From a virus, in the IMG/VR virus record IMGVR_UViG_3300047548_000894, positions 1-43,828 of that record: a DNA stretch of 43,828 bases; one strand, given 5' to 3'. Shown here piece after piece: positions 1 to 7,256 of this stretch. The position numbers were made by a program, and so were the translations under genes. Numbering within the stretch: the first letter of the stretch is position 1; each line of letters opens with the position of its first letter. Below the pieces are notes generated by a model, which did no database searches, was not told the origin of the DNA, and saw only the letters and a program-made list of their open reading frames with translations.

Positions 1-2
1 AA

Positions 3-230
3 CTTGCCGAACAGGCAGGCATTGAAACAGAATTTGACAACTACGGAGAAGTTAGGCTTTCAATGGCATACGGATCAGCCCTTGAAAAGTTCACCGAATT
101 GGTTCTGAAGGAATGCGAAAAGGTTGCCAAAGATCCTCAATGGTATGGCGAATCGCCGTCTAATGGTTGGCGCAACCCTATCCGACATGTGTGTAATGTA
201 ATGAAAGAACATTTTGGAGTTGAAGAATGA
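3..230 (+). CDS. conserved small phage protein, 5' end outside window
   Basis: The frame is open from the window edge to a TGA at 228-230 and encodes at least 75 residues ending in HFGVEE. It contains the stretch ALEKFTELVLKECEKVA, which resembles a small conserved protein found in many phages, usually of unknown function. Its stop overlaps the rIIA start (ATGA), which suggests translational coupling. The true start lies upstream of the window or at the internal Met at 63. No function can be assigned. Confidence 0.75.
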   Translation, partial: LAEQAGIETEFDNYGEVRLSMAYGSALEKFTELVLKECEKVAKDPQWYGESPSNGWRNPIRHVCNVMKEHFGVEE

Positions 231-2368
231 TCCTAAATAACACACCTCAAAACGAAGCCATCCTGTCCAATGTAGGTCAGGTAGGCGAGTTTCGTATTCG
301 TAACAGTGCCAAAGCTTTCAGCATCCTATCAAGTGGTCTGTATGCTAACAAGATTAGGGCTATTGTAAGAGAGTTGTCATGTAATGCCTACGACAGTCAC
401 GTTGCCGCAAACAAAACCACAGTGCCCTTCGACGTTCACCTGCCTAATTTGCTTGAGCCATGGTTCAGTATCCGTGACTATGGTACTGGTCTGAGCCGAG
501 AACAGGTTACGAACCTCTATACTACATACTTTGAATCCACTAAAACTACCTCCAATGAATTCATTGGTGCGCTGGGTTTGGGTTCAAAATCGCCTTTCTC
601 TTATACTGACAACTTCACGGTTACTGCGGTCAAAGACGGCGTTCGGGGTATCTATACTGCCTTCATCAATGAGCAGGGTGTGCCTTCTATCGCACTAATG
701 GCTGAAAGTGAAACTACCGAGCCTAATGGTGTCGAAGTCAAGTTTTCAGTAAACGATACTAAAGACTTTGGTAAGTTTCAGCAAGAGGCTGGTGTCGTTT
801 ACAAACATTTCAAACTTCGCCCAGTAATTTCGGGCGCAAGCAATTTTAAGTTTACAGACCCTGATTACAAAGAGCGGGATATTGTTCCAGGCATTCACCG
901 AGTACATGCCAATCTCCATGGCGGCAAGCAAAGTGTCGCAATCATGGGTAACATTGAGTATCCGATCAATGTTCCTGATTCTGAGCTTAAAGGGTTCGGT
1001 GATCTTGCCCCAATGCTAAACTGTGGCCTGGTCATTGAGTTTGGTATTGGTCAACTTGACTTTCAGGCAAGTCGTGAAGGTCTTAGTTACGTGGGCGTAA
1101 CGCTGGCTAGCATCAAATCAAGGCTGGAACAACTGCGTGACTCACTATCACTTATCATTACTAGGGAAGCCAAAAAGCTAGAAAACATTTGGGAGCGGGC
1201 GATTTACCTAGCAGCAATGCTAAATGATCCGCTATACAAAGCAAGCGCCACTAAGTACATCAAAGATACTGGCTTTGATTTTGTATCAATTGATGGCTAT
1301 GTTAAGCTAAAATCTTGGGAGCTAACTGAAAAGCTGCTACAGGAAGAATTCAACATTGTACTAAAAATGGGTGGCCGCGCCCGACATGAGCGTAGGGCTT
1401 ATCTTACGCACCCAACAACTAACTACAACGATCCCACTGCAGGTAGCCGCCGCTATCATACTATCACAATCAGCAAAGATCACTATTTTGTAATCAACGA
1501 TACCAAAAAAGGTGTCTTTGAGCGTACAAAGTATCATTGGGCACGCAAGTCTATCACGGCTTATAGTGAGACTTTTTGCGTAATTGAAAAATTCGACAAA
1601 ACTAAACCCCTTAAAACTACCGAGTTCTTTGCGTTTATCTCCAACCCACCAAAGAATCAAATTCTACTAGCAACTGAGTTGAGCGAAAAACCCAAAAAAG
1701 AGCGGGGAGAAAAAGCTACTATTCTTTCGCTACAAAAACGCAATTACGAACGGCGTCGGGATAGTCGTTGGGTTTGGGAAGATGCGGGTACACTAGATGA
1801 CTTTGACGATAGCAAAACATACTACTATGTTCCACTATCGCATTACACTATTGGTACCAAATCTACAGAAAAAGAAATCAAAAATCTGTATGAAACAGTC
1901 GTTCAAGCAGGCATTCAACCTAATAAACTGTACGGCGTTCGCAAGCAGGAATGGGATGCTGTAAGCAAGAAAAAGAATTGGGTTCATCTTGATACGCTAG
2001 TTTTGGACAAACTCAAGTCAGCGGGTACGCATACGGCAAAAGGTTTGGCTAAATCGGCAGTTGACTTTTCAGAATTTTTCAAGCATAATGTAGTGCAGCA
2101 TCTAAATAGCAATAGTCCTTTCGCTAAACTATTCGCGGAGTTGAAGGATGTGAGGGTGGTTCATAATGACTACAACATCAAGCAACTTATCAGGTGGTAT
2201 GGTGTAGAGGATAATAGCAAAGTACATGAGGCAGAGAAAAAAGTTTGGATTGATAAGATTCAAGAAGTAAACAAGCGTTATCCGTTCCTATCACAACTGG
2301 GTTATAGGACTGAGGTAAAGGACGTAATTGAGTACATCAACATGATCGATCAAGTAAAAGGAATTTAA
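227..2368 (+). CDS. rIIA: rIIA-like protein with GHKL ATPase domain
   Basis: This 713-residue protein matches the length and architecture of T4 rIIA. The N-terminal 200 residues carry the GHKL (Hsp90/MutL/histidine-kinase type) nucleotide site: an N-box RELSCNAYDSH near residue 48, RDYGTGLS near 85, and GALGLGSKSPF near 113. In T4, rIIA and rIIB are membrane-associated early proteins needed to resist exclusion by the lambda Rex system; the biochemical activity is unsettled. GGAG lies 8 nt before the ATG. It is followed after one base by rIIB, the same order as in T4. The C-terminal half diverges and is lysine-rich. Confidence 0.93.
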   Translation: MILNNTPQNEAILSNVGQVGEFRIRNSAKAFSILSSGLYANKIRAIVRELSCNAYDSHVAANKTTVPFDVHLPNLLEPWFSIRDYGTGLSREQVTNLYTTYFESTKTTSNEFIGALGLGSKSPFSYTDNFTVTAVKDGVRGIYTAFINEQGVPSIALMAESETTEPNGVEVKFSVNDTKDFGKFQQEAGVVYKHFKLRPVISGASNFKFTDPDYKERDIVPGIHRVHANLHGGKQSVAIMGNIEYPINVPDSELKGFGDLAPMLNCGLVIEFGIGQLDFQASREGLSYVGVTLASIKSRLEQLRDSLSLIITREAKKLENIWERAIYLAAMLNDPLYKASATKYIKDTGFDFVSIDGYVKLKSWELTEKLLQEEFNIVLKMGGRARHERRAYLTHPTTNYNDPTAGSRRYHTITISKDHYFVINDTKKGVFERTKYHWARKSITAYSETFCVIEKFDKTKPLKTTEFFAFISNPPKNQILLATELSEKPKKERGEKATILSLQKRNYERRRDSRWVWEDAGTLDDFDDSKTYYYVPLSHYTIGTKSTEKEIKNLYETVVQAGIQPNKLYGVRKQEWDAVSKKKNWVHLDTLVLDKLKSAGTHTAKGLAKSAVDFSEFFKHNVVQHLNSNSPFAKLFAELKDVRVVHNDYNIKQLIRWYGVEDNSKVHEAEKKVWIDKIQEVNKRYPFLSQLGYRTEVKDVIEYINMIDQVKGI

Positions 2369-2369
2369 A

Positions 2370-3344
2370 ATGGCATATCCCTTCATTATTCAAGGCAACA
2401 ATCTTACTGTCGTTATCGACGGTAACCCCCACACAATCAGCAATACTCACGTTACCTTCGACAAGGTAAAAGAGGCAATCAAGGCTGGTGATTGGTCTAA
2501 GGTCAAAGATATTATCGAACCCAAGAAAGTAGTTCTAAGCTATGGAATGGGTAATGTCAGTATTCAAGGCGAAACTCTTTACTGGAAAGGTCAACCATGG
2601 CACAACGCAATGGCAACACGAATGGTTCAAATGCTTCAGGATGGTTTTCCGATCGAACCTATGGTCGAGTTTATGGAAAATCTAATGGAGAACCCCAGCA
2701 ATCGAAGTGTCACGGAACTCTATGGCTTTCTGGAAAAGAACAATCTACCAATCACTCCGGATGGTTGCTTTCTGGCTTACAAAAAGGTACGAAGTGATTT
2801 TAAGGATGTATATTCAGGTACGATGGACAACTCACCTGGAAAGGTAGTTGAAATGCCGCGTAACCAAGTTGATGATCGCGCTGACAATACCTGCTCACAT
2901 GGTCTACATTTCTGTAGCAAGGATTATCTACAACATTTTAATGGGGATCGTATCGTTATCGTAAAAATCAATCCCAAAGATGTAGTCAGTATTCCTACAG
3001 ATTACAACCATAGCAAGGGTCGTGCTTGCCGTTACGAAGTTATTTCGGAGCTAGGTGTAAGCCCCGATGATGCTTTTGTTAAGCCAGTTCAAACTGATGC
3101 TGGTTGGCCTGAACCAGTGCTGGTTCAGCCTGAACCGGCAAAACATCAACCCAAACTAGGTAAGACTGAATTTTATCGTGGCTATAGTGATGGTTTCTAT
3201 GGTTACGATGAGCAAGAGTTTCTGTCACAGGATTACTATGAGGGTTATGAAAAGGGCTGGCGTGATGCTGAAGATGATCGTCCCGAGCGTTATCGCTTTG
3301 AGGATGATGGTTATTCAGAAGATGACCCTGAAGTAGGTTGCTAA
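2370..3344 (+). CDS. rIIB: rIIB-like protein
   Basis: A 324-residue protein (T4 rIIB is about 310) directly downstream of rIIA, with AAGGA 7 nt before the ATG. The conserved core runs from about residue 50 to 230 and includes the stretches PDGCFLAYKKV, DNTCSHGLHFCS and RACRYEV that are typical of rIIB-like phage proteins. The last 80 residues are rich in Tyr, Gly and Asp and are probably lineage-specific. By analogy with T4 it works with rIIA against superinfection exclusion; this is inferred from family and position. Confidence 0.92.
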   Translation: MAYPFIIQGNNLTVVIDGNPHTISNTHVTFDKVKEAIKAGDWSKVKDIIEPKKVVLSYGMGNVSIQGETLYWKGQPWHNAMATRMVQMLQDGFPIEPMVEFMENLMENPSNRSVTELYGFLEKNNLPITPDGCFLAYKKVRSDFKDVYSGTMDNSPGKVVEMPRNQVDDRADNTCSHGLHFCSKDYLQHFNGDRIVIVKINPKDVVSIPTDYNHSKGRACRYEVISELGVSPDDAFVKPVQTDAGWPEPVLVQPEPAKHQPKLGKTEFYRGYSDGFYGYDEQEFLSQDYYEGYEKGWRDAEDDRPERYRFEDDGYSEDDPEVGC

Positions 3345-3347
3345 AAA

Positions 3348-3695
3348 ATGAATGACGATCAAGTCGATGGACTGAATAGTTCTACCTATTGGCGTGACAG
3401 GAACGAACAAGAGTCCCGAGAAAAGCGCATTGAAGGTAAAAAAATGATGCGCGACCTTATGGCGTGGTGGGCTGAAAAGGATCGCTGGGCAGAATTTGTC
3501 AAGTCATATCCGCAGCGATTTGCCCAAACTCTCCACAAAGCCAGTGTTATTGGTAAAGTAGAATTCCTGCCTGACTCAAATCTATACAGGTTTGACGTTG
3601 ATGGTGGGGTAGAAATTGGGGTAGAGATTCCCCATCTACCTGATTGTCCCGTAAAAGAGACATTTGAAAAAGTAGAAAGCACATTCAATTCATAA
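3348..3695 (+). CDS. hypothetical phage protein
   Basis: A 115-residue charged protein, N-terminally rich in Arg, Glu and Lys with several Trp residues (TYWRDRNEQ, LMAWWAEKDRW). The C-terminal half looks like a small beta domain (RFDVDGGVEIGVEIPHLPDCP). The start lies 3 nt after the rIIB stop with only a weak ribosome site, so translation may depend on coupling. I do not recognise the family. Confidence 0.75.
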   Translation: MNDDQVDGLNSSTYWRDRNEQESREKRIEGKKMMRDLMAWWAEKDRWAEFVKSYPQRFAQTLHKASVIGKVEFLPDSNLYRFDVDGGVEIGVEIPHLPDCPVKETFEKVESTFNS

Positions 3696-3708
3696 TTGAG
3701 GAATTATC

Positions 3709-4143
3709 ATGTCTACTCATTCAGCAATTGGTATTCTCGCCGACGGAAAAATCACTGCTATCTATGCTCATTATGACGGCTATCTTAGCCATTATGGCGT
3801 TATTCTTCTAAGATACTATGACGAGGCAAAGACAAAACGCCTTGTTAGCATAGGGGATCTTAGTACGCTTGGCACAGAAATTGGTGAAGAGAAAAATAAT
3901 CTATTCAATGGGGCCTTTTCACCAAAAGCAGAAGATACAACCTTTCCCAAAATTTGTAGGTTCTATGGCAAAGATTATGGGGAAGAATTCGACACCAAAA
4001 CAGAATTTTACTATGAAATGACTATGCGTGGATGTGAGTACATTTATCTAATGCTAAATGGTAAGTGGACCGTCAAAACCGACGGTAATAAATGGATGGA
4101 CCTAGAAAAAGCCCTTGTAGTGGATACCCTAATTAGGGATTGA
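3709..4143 (+). CDS. conserved phage protein of the MSTHSAIG type
   Basis: A 144-residue protein with a good ribosome site (GAGGA 6 nt before ATG). The opening MSTHSAIGILADGKITAIYA followed by HYDGYLSHYGVILLRYY is a recurrent signature of a phage protein family whose role is unknown. It has no signal peptide or membrane segment. Its TGA stop at 4141-4143 lies inside the -35 box of the next promoter. Confidence 0.82.
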   Translation: MSTHSAIGILADGKITAIYAHYDGYLSHYGVILLRYYDEAKTKRLVSIGDLSTLGTEIGEEKNNLFNGAFSPKAEDTTFPKICRFYGKDYGEEFDTKTEFYYEMTMRGCEYIYLMLNGKWTVKTDGNKWMDLEKALVVDTLIRD

Positions 4144-4168
4144 CAATAATTCCCACTTCTGCTATAAT
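4140..4168 (+). promoter_or_regulatory. sigma-70-type early promoter
   Basis: TTGACA at 4140-4145 and TATAAT at 4163-4168 are separated by exactly 17 bases. The predicted +1 is near 4175, only about 3 nt before the ATG of the SWIM gene, so the transcript would have almost no leader. The -35 box contains the stop codon of the preceding gene. Confidence 0.85.
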
Positions 4169-4177
4169 ACGGAAACT

Positions 4178-4564
4178 ATGAAAGTACCTACTATTGGCAG
4201 CAAGATCAAGATCCGTGTCAGTTATTGGCAGGGTCCCCGAATGATTCCCCCTCAGCCCGGATTTCATGAGTATGAGGGTGAAGTTGTCAAGTCCTACAAT
4301 TGGCTGAATGATCGTCAATTCTGTATGACTGGCGACAAAGATTGGCCCATCAGGGTAATCAGCATGGATATGGTTGAGGACATCCAGCTGCTGAAGGGTA
4401 CATTCAAAGAAGTGGATACGGGGGTCAAGGTATTCACGGTCAAAGGTAGCAAGGGCAATAGCTACACTGTGACTAGAAATGGTAAGGGTTGGAATTGTAC
4501 TTGCCCAGGTTTTCAATTCCGTCGTCAATGTAAGCATGTTTCGGAACTGAGTGGTGTAAAATGA
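4178..4564 (+). CDS. SWIM zinc-finger protein
   Basis: A 128-residue protein whose last 25 residues contain the SWIM zinc-binding pattern CxC...CxH (NCTCPGFQFRRQCKH). SWIM fingers bind nucleic acid or protein in MULE transposases, Rad51 partners and bacterial helicase subunits. The first 75 residues form an unrelated domain with Trp and Pro motifs. No Shine-Dalgarno is apparent; the ATG lies 9 nt after the -10 box, so the mRNA should be nearly leaderless. The stop overlaps the next gene (ATGA). Confidence 0.8.
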   Translation: MKVPTIGSKIKIRVSYWQGPRMIPPQPGFHEYEGEVVKSYNWLNDRQFCMTGDKDWPIRVISMDMVEDIQLLKGTFKEVDTGVKVFTVKGSKGNSYTVTRNGKGWNCTCPGFQFRRQCKHVSELSGVK

Positions 4565-4713
4565 AACATCTTTGTAGCCTCATTCTTACCATCATGTGGG
4601 TAGCAGGTATTGTAATTGCTAAAGGCGTTGTAAGTACATTCTTCGCAATCATTTTCCCTCTTTGGGCTTGGTATCTTGTAGTCGAACAGGCTGTAATCAA
4701 ATATTTACTATGA
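4561..4713 (+). CDS. small conserved membrane protein
   Basis: A 50-residue protein with two hydrophobic stretches: about residues 5-20 (LCSLILTIMWVAGIVIA) and 25-40 (TFFAIIFPLWAWYLVV). The pattern WVAGIVIAKG...FAIIFPxWAWYLVVE resembles a tiny membrane protein seen in many phages. It overlaps both neighbours by 4 nt (ATGA), which strongly supports translation. Probably an inner-membrane protein; function unknown. Confidence 0.82.
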   Translation: MKHLCSLILTIMWVAGIVIAKGVVSTFFAIIFPLWAWYLVVEQAVIKYLL

Positions 4714-4901
4714 ACGAGAAAGAAAATACTGTTAGAATTCTAAAAGAAGAACGCCTATTGGTTACTGGCTTTTGGTGCCGTTTTGGTCTACACAATTGGA
4801 CAAAATGGAGTACACCTTATAGAGCTAGCATTTACCTTATCCAAGAAAAAACTTGCGGTTGTTGCGGCTTAGTTAGACACAGAAAAGTAATGGCTCCATG
4901 A
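4710..4901 (+). CDS. small zinc-ribbon-like protein
   Basis: A 63-residue protein starting at the ATG that overlaps the previous stop; an earlier in-frame start at 4662 lies inside the upstream gene and has no ribosome site. The motif CRFGLHNWTKWS and a later CGCCG give at least four cysteines plus a histidine that could bind one zinc. Proteins with this FGLHxWTKW signature occur in other phages. Function unknown. Confidence 0.75.
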   Translation: MNEKENTVRILKEERLLVTGFWCRFGLHNWTKWSTPYRASIYLIQEKTCGCCGLVRHRKVMAP

Positions 4902-5179
4902 TTTATTACAAAATTAGAAATAAAGATACCGGGTTGTTTGTGAAAGGTACACCTGCCTATTACAGTTACGATAAAGATGGTCGCGTTTTTCAAACACTGG
5001 GCAGGCTTAGGTCGTTCTTGTCCAACGTCATATCTAATGATGAACATTATAATAAATACCATGACCAAAAACGCAATCGTCTATCAGAATGGGAAATCAT
5101 TGAATTAGAAATGCTTGTCAAGGATGTTAAAGGCGTTCACGAAGTAATCAAAGCAGACAAACTTATTAAACTATTATGA
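4898..5179 (+). CDS. conserved hypothetical phage protein
   Basis: A 93-residue protein coupled to the previous gene by ATGA. The beginning, YYKIRNKDTGLFVKGT followed by a GRVFQTLGRLRSFL stretch, resembles a recurrent phage family in which KDTGLF and TLGHLR-like segments are conserved. The C-terminal part is helical and charged. It ends this plus-strand run, just before the minus-strand GIY-YIG gene. Function unknown. Confidence 0.75.
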   Translation: MIYYKIRNKDTGLFVKGTPAYYSYDKDGRVFQTLGRLRSFLSNVISNDEHYNKYHDQKRNRLSEWEIIELEMLVKDVKGVHEVIKADKLIKLL

Positions 5180-5186
5180 AATTGGT

Positions 5187-5822
5187 CTAGTATAGAACAC
5201 ACCAATTTTTTCCTGTAGAGCCTTTTTGTATCATATCACACATTACGGATTTATTTACACCATAATAATTTATTAGCACCCATCTAGTACAATGTATAAT
5301 TTCCCCTGTTTTTAAATTAAAAAATGTGTACGTATTATTGTCAAATCTGGGATTTTTCTTGTACGAATTGTCTTTGCCCTTTAAGCTTCGCGACCTTAAC
5401 TTTTTTAATTGTGTAGCTTTTTCTATACCATATAATTCTTCGTATGATTTTCCTTTAAATTGTTTTATTGCTCTTTCTCGTAATGCCGATTTAACTTGAT
5501 TAGTATGAGTTTTTCCGAACATACCATTGACTGCACCAAAACACCCTCCACCATCACCATTCTCATCTTTTAGATTAGCCCATTTTTTACTAGTAGACAC
5601 AGACCAAAGCTTGCTATAAAATAGCCCCCAAGCTTTTATTGCTGATTTGGATATACACTTATGAAGTATTTTAGTATCGTAATTGTATCCGTGTTTCTTT
5701 AGATGAAGGTTCCAATATGTACCTGATCCTGTATATGTATGTGGATTTTTATGTGAAGTAAAACCTAAATATTGTAGCCCAGTAATTCTATGCGTCTTTA
5801 CATAGAGGTAATAAATATTCAT
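5187..5822 (-). CDS. GIY-YIG homing endonuclease 1
   Basis: A 211-residue protein starting at the ATG at 5822, which has AGGAG 8 nt upstream; an in-frame ATG at 5879 is rejected because its codons form the leader hairpin. The N-terminus IYYLYVKTHRITGLQYLG carries the GIY (YYLY) and YIG (QYLG) elements. NGMFGKTHTNQVKSALRER near residue 115 is a NUMOD3-like DNA-binding motif, and the last 50 residues form a DNA-binding module also present in GIY-YIG genes 2 and 3. It lies against the gene direction between early genes, as free-standing homing endonucleases often do. Its closest relative here is the gene at 34547. Confidence 0.88.
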   Translation of the reverse strand: MNIYYLYVKTHRITGLQYLGFTSHKNPHTYTGSGTYWNLHLKKHGYNYDTKILHKCISKSAIKAWGLFYSKLWSVSTSKKWANLKDENGDGGGCFGAVNGMFGKTHTNQVKSALRERAIKQFKGKSYEELYGIEKATQLKKLRSRSLKGKDNSYKKNPRFDNNTYTFFNLKTGEIIHCTRWVLINYYGVNKSVMCDMIQKGSTGKNWCVLY

Positions 5823-5847
5823 GCTGATTGCTCCTTGTAGCATTAGA

Positions 5848-5877
5848 GAGGATGGGTATTCCACTACCGCGATCCTC
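5848..5877 (-). promoter_or_regulatory. 5'-terminal hairpin of GIY-YIG 1 late transcript
   Basis: On the minus strand GAGGAT pairs with ATCCTC, and inside it GGTA pairs with TACC, leaving a six-base loop. The first G at 5877 is the predicted +1 of the late promoter at 5883-5890. The same hairpin, with small changes, precedes GIY-YIG 2 at 34490-34520. Confidence 0.72.
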
Positions 5878-5882
5878 ATTTT

Positions 5883-5890
5883 TATTTATT
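5883..5890 (-). promoter_or_regulatory. T4-type late promoter for GIY-YIG 1
   Basis: AATAAATA on the minus strand matches 7 of 8 bases of the T4 late promoter TATAAATA. By the T4 convention (motif at -13 to -6) transcription would begin at 5877, the first base of the leader hairpin. Confidence 0.65.
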
Positions 5891-5896
5891 ATAATG

Positions 5897-5925
5897 TTGA
5901 CAACAATTAAAATTGTATCTATAAT
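5897..5925 (+). promoter_or_regulatory. sigma-70-type promoter with palindromic spacer
   Basis: TTGACA at 5897-5902 and TATAAT at 5920-5925 have a 17-base spacer. The spacer contains an inverted repeat, ACAATT-AA-AATTGT at 5903-5916, which could be an operator. It drives the metallophosphoesterase reading frame and diverges from the GIY-YIG 1 late promoter. Confidence 0.8.
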
Positions 5926-5954
5926 AACAATTCAACTTCATTTAAGTGACTATT

Positions 5955-6824
5955 ATGGAAAATAAAGGAAAAGGTGTCGGAGGCATGCGGATCGCGCTCG
6001 CCTCCGACCTTTAGTGACTCCACCTAGAATTTGGAGACCTCAATCTTACTAACGATGAAGGTGCAGAGGTCCTTATCCTATCTGGCGACATCATGATCGC
6101 TGAGGACCTGCACGATCATCCTGAAGGTGCGGCTAACGGAGTCAATTTGGGTCGCCGTCAAATGGCAGCCCAAATGTACCGTGATTTTCTAAAACGGTGC
6201 AGTCACCAGTTCCCGCATGTAATTTATGTGGCGGGCAACCATGAATTTTATCATGGCAAGTTTTGTCGTGGATTGGATACTCTGTATGACGTATGCGCTA
6301 AGTTGCCCAATGTATACTTTTTGGAAAATGAAACCAAGGTAATTGGCGAAGTGTCTTTTATTGGATGTACGCTTTGGACGGATATGAATCATGGCGATCC
6401 GTTGACCCTTCATGCTGTCCGAGACATGATGAACGATTACAATGTGATTGTAAACGATAGCCAAGGTTATACTAAACTCAGACCTGCTCATACACTAAGC
6501 AGACACCTTAAATCGCTACAATACATCAAAAATGTAATTCAAGGCAAGCACGATGAAAAATTTGTGGTAGTTGGACATCATGCTCCTAGTAAACTCTCTA
6601 CGCATGAGAATTACAAGAATGATTTTATTATGAATGGCGCTTATAGCAGTGACCTCAGTGAATTTATCCTTGACAATCCTCAAATCAAACTTTGGACTCA
6701 TGGCCATACTCATTATCCATTCGATTACTTGATTGGTTCTACCCGAATTGTGTGTAACCCACGCGGGTATATTGGACATGAGCCTCAGGCAGATGACTTC
6801 AAACTCAAGTATTTGGAAGTATGA
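5955..6824 (+). CDS. calcineurin-like metallophosphoesterase interrupted by tandem stop codons
   Basis: From ATG 5985 the frame reads MRIALASDL, then TAG TGA at 6012-6017, then LHLEFGDLNL and on to 6824 without another stop. Removing the 9-base segment gives SDLHLEF, the canonical first metal-binding motif (DxH). Later motifs are GD (near 6083), GNHE, GHH and GHTH, so the rest of the catalytic core is intact. The first methionine after the stops (6093) would give a protein without DxH and GD, so it is unlikely to be the real start. An in-frame ATG at 5955 adds MENKGKGVGG. Either the gene is broken, or ribosomes pass the stops by bypassing or readthrough. A GC-rich hairpin ends at the codon before the last Leu. 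Substrate unknown. Confidence 0.7.
5976..6008 (+). other. stem-loop immediately before tandem stops
   Basis: GTCGGAGGC at 5976-5984 pairs perfectly with GCCTCCGAC at 6000-6008 (9 bp, mostly G-C). The stem extends outward with G-C, G-U and two A-U pairs around a bulged U. The 15-base loop contains the ATG at 5985 and a possible internal GCG/CGC pairing. GGAGG in the 5' arm is also a perfect anti-Shine-Dalgarno match. There is no U-tract, so it is not a simple terminator. Confidence 0.8.
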
Positions 6825-6859
6825 GCTATAGTTTAGGTAAACAAGGTTACCAAACGCTA

Positions 6860-6888
6860 TTGATTAAGCACCTCGACTAATCTATAAT
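6860..6888 (+). promoter_or_regulatory. sigma-70-type promoter for winged-helix gene
   Basis: TTGATT at 6860-6865 and TATAAT at 6883-6888 with a 17-base spacer. The leader of about 42 nt contains AAAGGA before the ATG at 6937. Confidence 0.72.
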
Positions 6889-6936
6889 GCTGGTACGTTG
6901 TAAGTCACAACGAAACATTTAAAAGGAAATAATATT

Positions 6937-7191
6937 ATGACTAAGCAAGAACGTGTACTAGAAGCCCTTCAGCGCGGTGAGCAACTAACCGCCAAGCAAA
7001 TCGCTGCTCGTTTTGGTGTTGCTAACCCAAGAGCCACAATCAGCGACATTCGCTATCAAGGTTTTGCAATCTACGCAAACCGTAACGTTGACACCAAAGG
7101 TCGTGTCACAACCAAGTATCGTCTAGGTCGCCCCTCACGCGCTCTAGTCGCTGCTGGTTATCGTGCCCTATCACTAGGTCTATCTGCCTAA
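6937..7191 (+). CDS. small winged-helix DNA-binding protein
   Basis: An 84-residue protein with a helix-turn-helix at about residues 18-45 (LTAKQIAARFGVANPRATISDIRYQG), then a wing (TTKYRLG) and a tail SRALVAAGYRALSLGL. Both the HTH and the GxPSRALVAAGYRAL tail look like a conserved family of small phage DNA-binding proteins. It has its own promoter and a good AAAGGA ribosome site. Probably a transcription regulator; its target is unknown. Confidence 0.82.
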   Translation: MTKQERVLEALQRGEQLTAKQIAARFGVANPRATISDIRYQGFAIYANRNVDTKGRVTTKYRLGRPSRALVAAGYRALSLGLSA

Positions 7192-7210
7192 CTTTTAGAA
7201 CCAGAAAGGT

Positions 7211-7240
7211 TTGACGGGTACCTTAAACAAAGCCCGTCGA
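7211..7240 (+). promoter_or_regulatory. intergenic RNA hairpin
   Basis: TTGACGGG at 7211-7218 pairs with CCCGTCGA at 7233-7240 (8 pairs including one G-U) around a 14-base loop. It lies between the winged-helix and cupin-like genes. It is not followed by a U-tract, so it may be a processing or stability element rather than a terminator. Confidence 0.5.
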
Positions 7241-7256
7241 CAATTCAAGGACTATG

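Noticed and set aside
5823-5879. N-terminal extension of GIY-YIG 1 from the ATG at 5879
   Set aside because: Those codons form the leader hairpin, the second GIY-YIG leader has no ATG there, and the good AGGAG site serves the ATG at 5822.
5868-5996. Inverted GGATCGCG octamers (5868-5875 and 5989-5996) as a homing target or IS end
   Set aside because: Only 8 bases match, and the octamer also lies in the GIY-YIG 2 leader, far from any metallophosphoesterase gene, so it belongs to the leader hairpin.
6093-6824. Metallophosphoesterase starting at the methionine after the stops (MIAEDLHDH)
   Set aside because: It would lack the DxH and GD metal ligands encoded just upstream, and no ribosome site precedes it.
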